This document shows positions 19,977 to 29,581 of a DNA stretch of 64,000 nt, one piece after another. Source of the stretch: Buchnera aphidicola (Cinara curtihirsuta) (GTDB taxonomy: Bacteria; Pseudomonadota; Gammaproteobacteria; Enterobacterales; Enterobacteriaceae); the NCBI RefSeq assembly GCF_900698895.1, contig NZ_LR217700.1, positions 62,001 through 126,000 on the forward strand, given 5' to 3'. The notes beneath the pieces are model-generated. The model was not told the origin of the DNA. It did not search any database and saw only the letters and a list, made by a program, of their open reading frames with translations. Positions within the stretch are counted from its first letter, which is position 1. The number at the start of each line of letters is the position of its first letter. Made by a program: the position numbers and the translations under genes.

Positions 19977-21611
19977 ATGAAAAATTTTACTAATACTATT
20001 TTAGTAACATGTGCTTTTCCATATTCTAATGGTGATATACATTTAGGACACTTATTAGAACAAATTCAAGCAGATATTTGGATTCGATATCATCGAATGA
20101 GGGGTCGTTCTGTTATTTTTATTTGTTCAGATGACACACATGGAACTGCTATTATGTTAAAAGCAAAAAAAATGAAAATTAGTCCAAAAAAATTAATTGA
20201 ATGTATGCAAAAAAAACATAAAAATAATTTTTTACAATTTTCTATTATTCATGATCATTATTCATCTACAGATAGTAAAATTAATAAAAATTTATGTGAA
20301 AATATATATCATATAATAAAAAAAAAAAAATTAATTAAAGAAAAAAATATAGATCAGTTATATGATAAAAAATTGAATATGTTTTTATCAGATAGATTTA
20401 TAAAAGGTATTTGTCCAAAATGTAAATCTATTAATCAGTATGGTGATAATTGTGATTTTTGTGGGGCAAATTATAATGCTATAGAATTATTGAATCCTAT
20501 TTCAGAATTATCAGGTTCATCCCCTGATATTAGGAATTCTAAACATTTATTTTTTAAATTATCTTATTTTTCACAATTTTTAAAAAAATGGATTAATTCT
20601 GGAGTTATTCAAAAATCTGTGTTAAATAAAATAAATGAATGGTTATCTATAGGTTTGCGTTCTTGGAATATATCTAGAGATAAACCATATTTTGGTTTTA
20701 AGATTCCAGGTTTTTCCAATAAGTTTTTTTATGTTTGGTTAGATGCTCCTATTGGTTATATTAGTTGTTTTAAAGAATTATGTAATATTAAAAAAAATAT
20801 TAATTTTAATGAATTTTGGTCTATAAATTCAAAAAATAAATTATATCATTTCATTGGTAAAGATATTATTTATTTTCATAGTTTATTTTGGCCTTCTATA
20901 TTAGAAGCAATTAATTATAGAAAACCTACTAAAATATTTACTCATGGTTATGTTACTTTTAAAGGATTAAAATTATCTAAATCAAAAGGATTAGTAATTT
21001 CAGCAAATAAATGGTTATCTTATTTTGATTCTGATTCTTTAAGATATTATTTTGCTTCAAAATTATCACATACTATTGAAGATATAGATATAAATTTATA
21101 TGATTACGCATATAAGATTAATTCAGATATTGTAAATAATATAATTAATTTGGCTGCAAGAAATAGTTCTTTTTTAAAAAAATATTTTTTTAATACATTA
21201 TCAAATGATATTAAAGAATTAAATTTATATCAAAAGTTTACTAATATGACTGTATATATTCAAGATTTATTTGAAAAAAGAAAATTTTCATTAATAATAC
21301 AGAAAATTAGATATTTATCTAATCTTGCGAATAAGTATATTGATGAAGAAAAACCTTGGTTATTAATAAAAAATATAGATAATCGAAATAAAGTTCATGA
21401 TATTTGTTCTTTAGGAATAAATTTATTTCGAATATTAATGATTTTTTTAAAGCCTATTATGCCAAAATTAGTATATAAATCTGAATTATTTTTAAATACC
21501 TTGTTTTCTTGGGATAAAATTCATGAACCATTATTAAATCATAAAATTAATGATTTTTCATGTTTATATACACGAATTGAAATTAGTCTTATTGATAGAT
21601 TTTTAAAATAA
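19977..21611 (+). CDS. metG: Methionyl-tRNA synthetase, short form
   Basis: Class I synthetase charging tRNA-Met. Signature elements: CAFPYSNGDIHLGHLLE (HIGH motif as HLGH), the zinc knuckle CPKCKSINQYGDNCDFCG, WLDAPIGYI, and KLSKSKG for KMSKS. At 544 residues it lacks the roughly 130-residue C-terminal dimerisation domain of the E. coli protein; Buchnera MetG proteins are generally short, as I recall. ATG 19977 is chosen because the upstream in-frame codons give a hydrophobic stretch unlike the family. Contains a run of 13 A (20318-20330). The next gene, tilS, is convergent 10 bases away. Confidence 0.96.
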   Translation: MKNFTNTILVTCAFPYSNGDIHLGHLLEQIQADIWIRYHRMRGRSVIFICSDDTHGTAIMLKAKKMKISPKKLIECMQKKHKNNFLQFSIIHDHYSSTDSKINKNLCENIYHIIKKKKLIKEKNIDQLYDKKLNMFLSDRFIKGICPKCKSINQYGDNCDFCGANYNAIELLNPISELSGSSPDIRNSKHLFFKLSYFSQFLKKWINSGVIQKSVLNKINEWLSIGLRSWNISRDKPYFGFKIPGFSNKFFYVWLDAPIGYISCFKELCNIKKNINFNEFWSINSKNKLYHFIGKDIIYFHSLFWPSILEAINYRKPTKIFTHGYVTFKGLKLSKSKGLVISANKWLSYFDSDSLRYYFASKLSHTIEDIDINLYDYAYKINSDIVNNIINLAARNSSFLKKYFFNTLSNDIKELNLYQKFTNMTVYIQDLFEKRKFSLIIQKIRYLSNLANKYIDEEKPWLLIKNIDNRNKVHDICSLGINLFRILMIFLKPIMPKLVYKSELFLNTLFSWDKIHEPLLNHKINDFSCLYTRIEISLIDRFLK

Positions 21612-21621
21612 ATGAAATATT

Positions 21622-22944
21622 TTAATTTATTAAATTTATCCATAAAATTTTTATATATTCATTATCTGTTTTTTTAATATAATTTTTATTGAATATACCA
21701 ATACCAGTTATTAATTTTTCATTATAAAATAATAATGGTATTGTGTTTCTTATCCATGGTGGTATGTTGTTTTTTTGAAATATTTTTTTTATATTTTTTT
21801 TTTTTTTTATATTATTGTGTATATATTCTTTTTTAATATAAAAACGAATATTAATTAATGTATTTTTTGAAGGGAATGGGATTTTGTAATTTTTTTTTTC
21901 TTGAAAAAAAAATTTTTTAGATATTAAAAATCCTAAATTTTCTGGTAATTTTAAAGGTATAAAAATATTATTCCAATATATAATTATATTTTTAATATTA
22001 TCATTTGGAATGATATAGTATATTTTTTCTTTAAATTTTCTGATTTCTCCATTATGAAAAATTATTTTTTTATTATGATAATTCTTGTTTAAAATAATTT
22101 CTTTATATATTCTATTTAAAACTTTATAAGTTGGAATACTATTACATTTATTTTTTAACCATTCTTTTAATACGGAATATTTTGCTTCTAATTTTAGATT
22201 AGAAAAATTTATTAATGATAATGATCCGTCTAAAAATGTATTTTTTTTTAAAAAAATTTTAACAAAATAGTTTAATGCTTTTTGATCTCTTTCAAGTATT
22301 TTTATACTTTTTGTACAATTTTTTAAAAATTCTGGCCATCTTTTGTACATTTTTAATAAAATTTTATTTCTCAAGAAATTTCTATCATATTGAATTAATT
22401 TATTAGATTCATCTTCTATCCATTTTATTTTGTTTTTTTTAGCCCAAGATATAATTTTTTTTTTTTGTATAGATATTAATGGACGTACTATCTGAATATT
22501 ATTATATTTTGAACTAAATTTTATTCCTGATAATCCATTAATTCCGCTTTTTCTTTTTAATTTTAAAAATAAATTTTCACATTGATCGTTAAGATTGTGC
22601 GCTTGTAATAATATTTCTGTTGGAAGTAAATGTTTTTCAAAAATTTTAAGTCTTTTTAATCGAGCATAACCTTCTATTCCATATTTATTTTTTTTTGGAA
22701 TATGTATATTATCAATAATAATTTCTATATTGTATTTTTTACAAATATACTCACAATATTTTTGTGCAGTTATAGAGTGTGAATATAAGTTATGATTTAT
22801 ATGTATTACTCGAATTTTTATATTAATTTTTTTTTTATAGATAAGTAATTGGTGTAATAATACAATGGAATCAACACCTCCACTTAAAGCTAATAAAAAT
22901 TTTTTTTGTTTGGGATATTTTAAAAATAATTTTTTTATAAACAT
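21622..22944 (-). CDS. tilS: tRNA(Ile)-lysidine synthetase
   Basis: Converts C34 of tRNA-Ile(CAU) to lysidine so that it reads AUA, a very common codon in an AT-rich genome. 440 residues (E. coli 432). The PP-loop ATPase motif is LALSGGVDSIVLLHQ, followed by HNLNDQCENLFLKLKRKSGINGLSGI and the DESNK...RNFLRNKIL region. The C-terminal substrate-binding domains are present but very Lys/Asn/Ile-rich. Carries a 15-A tract in sense orientation (21794-21808) that is in frame as read. The tRNA-Val gene lies just upstream on the same strand. Confidence 0.95.
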   Translation of the reverse strand: MFIKKLFLKYPKQKKFLLALSGGVDSIVLLHQLLIYKKKINIKIRVIHINHNLYSHSITAQKYCEYICKKYNIEIIIDNIHIPKKNKYGIEGYARLKRLKIFEKHLLPTEILLQAHNLNDQCENLFLKLKRKSGINGLSGIKFSSKYNNIQIVRPLISIQKKKIISWAKKNKIKWIEDESNKLIQYDRNFLRNKILLKMYKRWPEFLKNCTKSIKILERDQKALNYFVKIFLKKNTFLDGSLSLINFSNLKLEAKYSVLKEWLKNKCNSIPTYKVLNRIYKEIILNKNYHNKKIIFHNGEIRKFKEKIYYIIPNDNIKNIIIYWNNIFIPLKLPENLGFLISKKFFFQEKKNYKIPFPSKNTLINIRFYIKKEYIHNNIKKKKNIKKIFQKNNIPPWIRNTIPLLFYNEKLITGIGIFNKNYIKKTDNEYIKILWINLIN

Positions 22945-22969
22945 GATTAATAAATTACATATGATTTTT

Positions 22970-23042
22970 TACGTTCGGGTGGATTTGAACCACCAGCTTC
23001 TACCATGTCATAGTAGCACTCTAACCATTGAGTTACGAACGT
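22970..23042 (-). tRNA. tRNA-Val (anticodon GAC)
   Basis: Read on the minus strand: 7-bp acceptor ACGTTCG/CGAACGT, D arm with AATGGTTA loop, anticodon stem CTACT/GGTAG around loop ATGACAT (anticodon GAC), and T arm GGTGG-TTCAAAT-CCACC. It closely resembles E. coli tRNA-Val(GAC), which reads GUU and GUC. The discriminator is A; CCA is not encoded. The first pair is A-T in place of the E. coli G-C. Confidence 0.95.
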
Positions 23043-23231
23043 ATTTATTATAATATTCTACTATATAATGAATAATTTATCAATTAAAAATATATATTTT
23101 TATATTATTTTAATTTAGTATTGAAATATAAATAATAATTTTTTTTAAAAATAATTATATAATAATTAAATTATATTTAGTATTTATAATAGTTTATTCT
23201 TGTTAATTTTAAAATTTAATAGGTTATTAGA

Positions 23232-24521
23232 ATGGTTAATAAAATTAGTATTATGGATTTTTTAGAAAAAAAAAATTTTTTTTCTCAAATTTTTAATAAA
23301 TTAGATTTATATAAATATGTACAAAATAATAGAATTTTTTTGTACTGTGGTTTTGATCCTACGAATAGTAGTTTACATATTGGTCATTTATTGCCGATTT
23401 TATGTTTAAAATATTTTCAAAATTTTGGTCATACTCCAATTATTTTAATTGGTGGAGCAACAAGTATAGTTGGAGATCCTAGTTTTAAGGATAAAGAAAG
23501 GAAAAAGAATTCATTAGATTTTTTAAGATATAATCAAATTTGTTTAGAAAAACAATTATTATTTTTTTTTGATGACAATAAGTATCTTACTAATAAAGCA
23601 TTAATATTAAATAATTATTCTTGGTTTCAAGATATTTCGATATTATCCTTTTTAAGAAAAATTGGAATACATTTTTCTATAAATTATATGATTCATAAAA
23701 AATCAGTTAAAAAAAGATTAATAAAAGAAAAAACAGGTATGTCGTTCACAGAATTTTCATATAGCTTAATGCAAGCATATGATTTTTCTTTTTTATATAA
23801 ACGATATGGAGTTAAATTACAGATTGGAGGATCCGATCAATGGGGTAATATTTTATCTGGTATACATTTAATTAAGAAATTATATAATGACGAAGTATTC
23901 GGTGCTACTAATTCATTATTAACAGATACAAACGGAAAAAAATTTGGTAAAACTGAAGAAAGTACTACTATATGGTTAGACCCTAAATTAACCAGTCCTT
24001 ATAAATTTTATCAATTTTGGATTAATATTTCAGATCAAGATATTAATAATTTTATTACATTATTTACTACTATTGATATAAATATGATAGATATTAAATT
24101 TTGTGATACTAATTATAAAACAAATATTATAAATAAAAAAATCTTTCTAGCAGAATTCCTAACTCAATTTGTACACGGTCAAAATTCTTTAACTTCTGTT
24201 AAACGAATTATAAATTTTTTATTTAAGGGTGGATCTGTTAATAATATTAAAGAAGAAGATTTTATTCAATTACTTCAAGATGGAATTCCATCAATTACTT
24301 GTAAAAATTTTTTAGATTTACCACATTTATTAGTACAGTCATCATTATCTGCTTCTTTGACTCAAGCTAGAAATATGATAGTTTCTGGAGCTATATATAT
24401 AAATGGTGTAGTACAAAATCAAAAAAATTATTTTTTTTCTTCATTAGATTTGCTGCATAATAAATATACATTGTTACGTAAAGGAAAAAAAAATTATATT
24501 CTTGTTTTTTGGAAAATTTAA
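23232..24521 (+). CDS. tyrS: Tyrosyl-tRNA synthetase
   Basis: Class I synthetase charging tRNA-Tyr. 429 residues (E. coli 424). YCGFDPTNSSLHIGHLLP carries the HIGH motif, then GGATSIVGDPSFK, QAYDFSFLYKRYGVKLQIGGSDQWGN, and KFGKTEEST as the KMSKS loop typical of bacterial TyrRS. The C-terminal S4-like RNA-binding domain (about 360-429: QARNMIVSGAIYINGVV) is complete. ATG 23232 follows a weak ribosome site. Convergent with sufA, with a 12-bp hairpin between. Confidence 0.97.
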   Translation: MVNKISIMDFLEKKNFFSQIFNKLDLYKYVQNNRIFLYCGFDPTNSSLHIGHLLPILCLKYFQNFGHTPIILIGGATSIVGDPSFKDKERKKNSLDFLRYNQICLEKQLLFFFDDNKYLTNKALILNNYSWFQDISILSFLRKIGIHFSINYMIHKKSVKKRLIKEKTGMSFTEFSYSLMQAYDFSFLYKRYGVKLQIGGSDQWGNILSGIHLIKKLYNDEVFGATNSLLTDTNGKKFGKTEESTTIWLDPKLTSPYKFYQFWINISDQDINNFITLFTTIDINMIDIKFCDTNYKTNIINKKIFLAEFLTQFVHGQNSLTSVKRIINFLFKGGSVNNIKEEDFIQLLQDGIPSITCKNFLDLPHLLVQSSLSASLTQARNMIVSGAIYINGVVQNQKNYFFSSLDLLHNKYTLLRKGKKNYILVFWKI

Positions 24522-24552
24522 TTATATATTTTATTTTTTTTTGAGATATCTT

Positions 24553-24582
24553 AAGTTTCAATATTTTTATATATTGAAACTT
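24553..24582. terminator. Hairpin at the tyrS/sufA convergent junction
   Basis: AAGTTTCAATAT (24553-24564) and its exact reverse complement (24571-24582) form a 12-bp stem with a 6-base loop. The stem overlaps the last codons and stop of sufA on the minus strand. No T run follows on either strand, so terminator function is inferred from location and stability. Confidence 0.5.
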
Positions 24583-24911
24583 TCTCCACAACCGCAAGTA
24601 GAAATATGATTTTTATTTTTAAATGTAAATGAATAATTTAATCCTGTTTTAGAAAAATCTATAATAGTTGTTTCTAATTTTGATATTATATTTTTTGGAA
24701 TAATAAATTTGATATTTTTTATTATAAAAATATTATCAGAATTGTAAATATTATATACTAATTTTAATATATATTTAAATCCAGCGCATCCAGATTTTTT
24801 TATTTTTATTTTGATTCCTTTACTTTTTTTTGCTTGATTTAATAAAAATAAAATTTGTTTTATTGCTTCTTTAGTTATTTTAATTGGTACTTTTTTTGTG
24901 CTTTTTTTCAT
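24567..24911 (-). CDS. sufA: A-type iron-sulfur cluster carrier SufA
   Basis: Scaffold/carrier that passes Fe-S clusters to apoproteins; complex I in this window is a large consumer. 114 residues. The three cluster cysteines are seen in SGCAGFKY and CGCGESF. The central KTGLNYSFTF and GESF resemble SufA (GLNQIF, GCGESFGV) more than ErpA or IscA, and the location between tyrS and aroH is where Buchnera carries the sufA/ydiC gene, as I recall. ErpA-like function cannot be excluded. Very lysine- and isoleucine-rich. Confidence 0.85.
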   Translation of the reverse strand: MKKSTKKVPIKITKEAIKQILFLLNQAKKSKGIKIKIKKSGCAGFKYILKLVYNIYNSDNIFIIKNIKFIIPKNIISKLETTIIDFSKTGLNYSFTFKNKNHISTCGCGESFNI

Positions 24912-25661
24912 AATTTTTTTTATATAAATAAATATATTTAAAGATTATTAATAATATTTTTTTTAAAATTATTAATTATATTATTTTTATGTGTATCTAG
25001 ATGATTACTTTATTAAATAAATTTATTATTAAAATTATTTAAATTTATTGTATAATTTTTATAAATACATTAACTATTATGTGAATATAAAAATAAAAAT
25101 GAATTAACTTTTATTAATTAGAATTATATCTTTTTTATATCATAAAATCATTATTTTTTTGTAGTAAAATTAAATTAGTTAATTTATTTATTAATTTTTT
25201 ATATAAAAAATTTAATAATTATATATTTTAAATTTTAATTTACTGTTTTTATTTTTAAAAAATAATTTTGTATAAAAGTAATGATTTTTATGTTATTTTA
25301 AGTATTTTAATAGAAAAATATTTTGATATCATGAGTTTAATGATTTATAAATATTTTTATATACATAAAATATTTAAAAAAATCTTATTTTTTTTATTTT
25401 ATATATAATTTATTTTTTATAAAAATAATAATATATAATATTATTTAATTTTATTAAATTTCAATTACTGTATTTGAATATGTTATTATATTTTATATGA
25501 AATAAATATATTAATTTTATATATAGATTTTTTTAAAAAAAAATTTTATTTTTAGTTATACTATCTAATATAATATTTTTGTATTTATATATATTTATTT
25601 TTTATAGTTTATCGTGAGATAGTTTATATTTACATTTTTATAAAATTATATAGAGAATAAA
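24912..25661. other. 750-base spacer between sufA and aroH
   Basis: The longest stretch without a gene apart from the tal remnant. It is almost entirely A/T and no conserved protein fragment, tRNA or strong hairpin was recognised on either strand. It separates divergent sufA and aroH and must carry their promoters. It could also be the eroded site of a lost gene, but I see no surviving motif to prove that. Confidence 0.5.
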
Positions 25662-26711
25662 ATGAAAAAAATTGATGAATCAGTTAGTTTTAAAAAAAAT
25701 AGTTTATTAATAACCCCAAAAATTTTATTTGATCGTTATAAAATAACTACTGCAGTATATAATTTAATTCAATTGACACGTGATAATATACAGAAAATCT
25801 TATCAGGTCAAGATAAAAGATTACTAGTTATTATAGGTCCGTGTTCTATACATGATCCTATAGCAGCAATAGAATATGCTAAAAGAATAAAGACATTGCG
25901 TAATAAATATTCTTCTTATTTAGAAATTGTTATGAGAACATATTTTGAAAAACCTCGCACAGTACTAGGTTGGACAGGTTTAATATCTGATCCATATTTA
26001 GATGGTAGTTTTAATGTAAATGATGGATTAGCAATAGCAAGAAAATTATTATTAAAAATTAATAAACTAGGCGTTCCAACAGCGACAGAATTTTTAGATT
26101 CTACAGTAAGTCAATTTATTTTTGATTTAATTAGTTGGGGGGCAATCGGAGCTCGTACTACTGAAAGTCAAGTACATAGAGAACTTGCTTCTTATTTACC
26201 ATGTCCTATAGGTTTTAAAAATGGAACTGATGGTAATATTTCAATTGCAATTGATGCAATTCGTTCTGCAAAAGCAAGTCATTTATTTTTATCTCCAGAT
26301 AAATACGGAAGAACTGTAATTCACCACACAAAAGGAAATCATTATGCACATATTATAATGCGTGGTGGAAAATTACCTAATTATCATAAATCAGATATTG
26401 ATTTTGCGGTTCAGCAATTAAAAATATTTGATTTACCTGATAATTTAATAGTTGATTTTAGTCATGCTAATTCGCTAAAAAACCATAAAAGACAGTTGAA
26501 TGTTGCTAAATCAATTGCGAATCAAATTTATAACAAATCTACTTCTATTTCTGGGGTTATGATTGAAAGTTTCTTAAAAGAAGGTTCACAAAAAGTATGT
26601 AATATAAAAAAATTAGTATTTGGTCAATCTATTACTGATCCTTGTTTAGGTTGGGAAGAAAGTGTTTCTATATTAGAACAATTATCTGAATCTATTAAAA
26701 TTCGTTTTTAA
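25662..26711 (+). CDS. aroH: 3-deoxy-7-phosphoheptulonate (DAHP) synthase, AroH type
   Basis: First step of the shikimate pathway: phosphoenolpyruvate plus erythrose-4-phosphate to DAHP. 349 residues (E. coli AroH 348). Signatures: LLVIIGPCSIHDP with the metal-binding Cys, MRTYFEKPRTVLGWTGLISDP, GVPTATEFLD, WGAIGARTTESQVHRE, GFKNGTDGN, VDFSHANS. The location upstream of thrS matches aroH, the Trp-sensitive isoform in E. coli. Actual feedback behaviour cannot be judged from sequence here. Confidence 0.95.
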   Translation: MKKIDESVSFKKNSLLITPKILFDRYKITTAVYNLIQLTRDNIQKILSGQDKRLLVIIGPCSIHDPIAAIEYAKRIKTLRNKYSSYLEIVMRTYFEKPRTVLGWTGLISDPYLDGSFNVNDGLAIARKLLLKINKLGVPTATEFLDSTVSQFIFDLISWGAIGARTTESQVHRELASYLPCPIGFKNGTDGNISIAIDAIRSAKASHLFLSPDKYGRTVIHHTKGNHYAHIIMRGGKLPNYHKSDIDFAVQQLKIFDLPDNLIVDFSHANSLKNHKRQLNVAKSIANQIYNKSTSISGVMIESFLKEGSQKVCNIKKLVFGQSITDPCLGWEESVSILEQLSESIKIRF

Positions 26712-26728
26712 ATTTTTTTATAAATATA

Positions 26729-26744
26729 AAGAATATTTATTCTT
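26729..26744. terminator. Small A/T hairpin after aroH
   Basis: AAGAATA and TATTCTT are reverse complements two bases apart, in the 82-base gap between aroH and thrS. With realistic loop size the stem is about six pairs. It could weakly terminate aroH or be chance in A/T sequence. Confidence 0.25.
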
Positions 26745-26793
26745 ATATTAAAATATGAGTTTTATTTAATATAATTTTTTTTAAGGATTAAAT

Positions 26794-28728
26794 ATGCAGG
26801 TTGTTACAACATGCAATGGAATTAAAAAGATATATAAAAGTCCTGTTACTTTAAAAAAAATTTTTAAAGATATATATCCAAAACATTTATTACATTTTAT
26901 TGCTGGATTTATAGATAATAAATTAGTTGATTTAAATACATTAGTATATCGTGATTCATCAATTATAATGATTGATGAAAACAATAAAATGTTTTTACAA
27001 ATGGTAAAACGTTCTTGTATGCAATTGTTAAATCGTATATTAAAATCTATGTGGCCAAATGTAAAAATAGCAGGTGGATGTATAACTGAATCTGGTTTTT
27101 ATTGTGATATAGATATGTTATATATTTTAACAAAACAAGATTTAAATAGTATTTCTATAAATATGTTAGAAAAAGTTTCTAATTCATATGAAATATATAC
27201 AAAAACTGTTTTTAAAAAAGATTTTTTAGAATTATTAAAAAAAAAAAATGAGATTTATCAAATCAGCATTATTAATAAACAATCAGTTAATGAAAGTAAT
27301 ATTAATATTTGCTATCATGAAGATTATTGTGAATTTTCTAAACAACCTCAAGTATTTAATATTAAGTTTTGTAAATATTTTTTATTAAAAGATATTTCAG
27401 GAGCATATTGGAATAATAAAAAAGAAAATAAAATGTTACAAAGGATTCATGTTATTGTCCAAGTTTCAAAAAGAAGATTAATAGATTTTATTTCGAAAGA
27501 AAAAGAATTAGAAAAACGTGATCATCGTAAAATTGCAAAGTTTTTGAATTTATATCATATTCAAAAAGAGTCTCCTGGTATGATATTTTGGCATGAAAAT
27601 GGATATATTATTTTCAAACAATTAGAAGATTTTATTCGTAATAAGTTACTTAAAAATAATTATATAGAAGTAAAGAGTCCTGTTATTTTAGATAAAACAC
27701 TTTGGAAAAAAAGTGGTCATTGGAAATATTATAATTCATCTATTTTTGTTACAAAATCTGAAAATAGAGAATATTGTATAAAACCTATGAATTGTCCAGC
27801 TCATGTTCAAATTTTTAAATATGGTTTAAAATCTTATAAAGATTTACCAATACGTATGTCTGAGTTTGGTAGTTGTCATAGAAAAGAATCTTCAGGTTCT
27901 TTACATGGATTAATGCGTGTGCGTGGTTTTACTCAAGATGATGCGCATATTTTTTGTACGAAAGAACAAATTAAATTAGAATTAAATAATTGTATTAATT
28001 TATTATTTGATTTGTATAACACATTTGGTTTTAAAAAAATTACTATAAAGTTTTCAACTCGTCCAGAAGAAAGAATTGGAAGTGATGATCTTTGGGATCA
28101 AGCAGAAAATGATTTAGAATCTGTTTTAAAAGATTACGGATTGCCTTTTCAATATCAATTAGGCGAAGGAGCATTTTATGGTCCTAAAATTGAAATTGCA
28201 TTAGAGGATTCTTTACAGAGAATATGGCAATGTGGAACGATTCAATTAGATTTTTATTTATCTAAAAAATTAAATGCTTTCTATATTGATAGAAATAATT
28301 TTAAAAAACATCCTATTATTATTCATAGAGCTTTTTTAGGTTCTATAGAAAGATTTATAGGTATTTTAATTGAAGAATATAATGGAAATTTACCTATATG
28401 GTTGTGTCCAATTCAAGTAGTTATAATAAGTATTTCTACTATACATGTTTCTTATGTAGAAAAAATAATGAAATTATTGTTGTCTTATAAAATAAGAATT
28501 ATTTCAGATATTACTTCTAATAGCATTAGTTTTAAAATTCGTAATTATATTAATAAAAAAATACCATATATTTTAATATGTGGAGATAGAGAAATAAAAA
28601 ATAATGATATAACAATAAGAAATCGGTTTTCTAATAAACCATATCAACAAAATATTAATATTTTTATTAAAAATATTATTAATAATATTAAAAATTATAG
28701 TATAAATGATATCAATATGGAGGGCTAG
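26794..28728 (+). CDS. thrS: Threonyl-tRNA synthetase with a defunct editing site
   Basis: Class II synthetase charging tRNA-Thr. 644 residues (E. coli 642): TGS domain about 1-62, N2 editing domain about 63-225, catalytic core about 240-535, anticodon-binding domain to the end. The core is intact: MNCPAHVQIF, DDAHIFC and IIHRAFLGS carry the three zinc ligands. The editing site is not: positions matching E. coli His73, His77, Cys182 and His186 are Arg73, Gln77, Ser182 and Gln186. The enzyme should charge Thr but not clear Ser-tRNA-Thr. The gene's final codons contain GGAGGG, the ribosome site for infC. Confidence 0.97.
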   Translation: MQVVTTCNGIKKIYKSPVTLKKIFKDIYPKHLLHFIAGFIDNKLVDLNTLVYRDSSIIMIDENNKMFLQMVKRSCMQLLNRILKSMWPNVKIAGGCITESGFYCDIDMLYILTKQDLNSISINMLEKVSNSYEIYTKTVFKKDFLELLKKKNEIYQISIINKQSVNESNINICYHEDYCEFSKQPQVFNIKFCKYFLLKDISGAYWNNKKENKMLQRIHVIVQVSKRRLIDFISKEKELEKRDHRKIAKFLNLYHIQKESPGMIFWHENGYIIFKQLEDFIRNKLLKNNYIEVKSPVILDKTLWKKSGHWKYYNSSIFVTKSENREYCIKPMNCPAHVQIFKYGLKSYKDLPIRMSEFGSCHRKESSGSLHGLMRVRGFTQDDAHIFCTKEQIKLELNNCINLLFDLYNTFGFKKITIKFSTRPEERIGSDDLWDQAENDLESVLKDYGLPFQYQLGEGAFYGPKIEIALEDSLQRIWQCGTIQLDFYLSKKLNAFYIDRNNFKKHPIIIHRAFLGSIERFIGILIEEYNGNLPIWLCPIQVVIISISTIHVSYVEKIMKLLLSYKIRIISDITSNSISFKIRNYINKKIPYILICGDREIKNNDITIRNRFSNKPYQQNINIFIKNIINNIKNYSINDINMEG

Positions 28729-28731
28729 AGT

Positions 28732-29268
28732 ATAAAAGTCGGAAAAAAAAATCAATTATCCCGTCCCCATCGTATTAATAAAGAAATTATTTCTTCTAAA
28801 GTAAGATTAATGGGTTTAGACGGTGAACAGTTAGGAGTTACTAGTTTTTATAAAGCATTAGAACAAGCTAAAATACATGGATTTGATTTAGTTGAAATTA
28901 GTCCTAATTCTGTACCCCCGGTATGTCGTATTATGAATTATGGTAAATTTTTGTATGAAAAAAGTAAAGCTCTTAAAAAGCAAAAAAAGAGACAAAAAAT
29001 AGCTCAAATGAAAGAAGTAAAATTCAGACCAAGTACAGATAAAGGAGATTATGAAGTTAAATTGAGAAGTTTGATACGATTTTTAAAAGATAGTCATAAG
29101 GTAAAAATTACTCTTAGATTTAGAGGTCGGGAAATGGCCCATCAAAGTATTGGAGTAAACATGTTAAATCGATTAAAAAATGATTTATCTATTTTGGCAA
29201 ATGTTGAATCATTTCCAAGAAGAATCGAAGGTAGGCAAATGGTAATGATTTTATCTCCGAAGAAATAA
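28732..29268 (+). CDS. infC: Translation initiation factor IF-3, AUA start
   Basis: Keeps 30S subunits free and checks start-codon choice. 178 residues counted from ATA 28732 (E. coli 180, start AUU). The upstream in-frame codon is AGT and before it the TAG of thrS, so no ATG, GTG or TTG is available for the N-terminal domain; the next ATG (28810) would remove about 26 residues including RPHRIN. GGAGGG lies 6-11 bases upstream. Conserved blocks: [71 protein letters not shown] rare start codon fits IF-3 autoregulation as known in E. coli. Confidence 0.96.
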   Translation: MKVGKKNQLSRPHRINKEIISSKVRLMGLDGEQLGVTSFYKALEQAKIHGFDLVEISPNSVPPVCRIMNYGKFLYEKSKALKKQKKRQKIAQMKEVKFRPSTDKGDYEVKLRSLIRFLKDSHKVKITLRFRGREMAHQSIGVNMLNRLKNDLSILANVESFPRRIEGRQMVMILSPKK

Positions 29269-29332
29269 ATTTATTTATATAATTTATTTATTTGATTTTT
29301 AATATAAGATATTTTTTTATTTTGGAATATTT

Positions 29333-29530
29333 ATGCCTAAAATTAAAACTTTACGCAGTGCTGCAAAAAGATTTAAAAAAACTGCTTCTGGTCAATTTAA
29401 GCGAAAACAAGCAAATTTGCGTCATATTTTAACTAAAAAAAATACCAATTATAAACGTAATCTTCGTAAAAAAGTTATTGTTTCATCATCCGATCGAAGT
29501 AAAATTTCTTTTTTTCTTCCTTATATTTAA
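29333..29530 (+). CDS. rpmI: 50S ribosomal protein L35
   Basis: 65 residues, same length as E. coli L35. Begins [20 protein letters not shown] and ends with the [11 protein letters not shown] tail. Sits in the conserved infC-rpmI-rplT order. In E. coli, L20 represses this operon by binding upstream of rpmI; the 64-base gap here is too A/T-rich for me to recognise such a site. Confidence 0.98.
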   Translation: MPKIKTLRSAAKRFKKTASGQFKRKQANLRHILTKKNTNYKRNLRKKVIVSSSDRSKISFFLPYI

Positions 29531-29581
29531 TTTTTAATAAAATTTTATATACTTTGATATAACTTATAAAGGAGATTTTTA

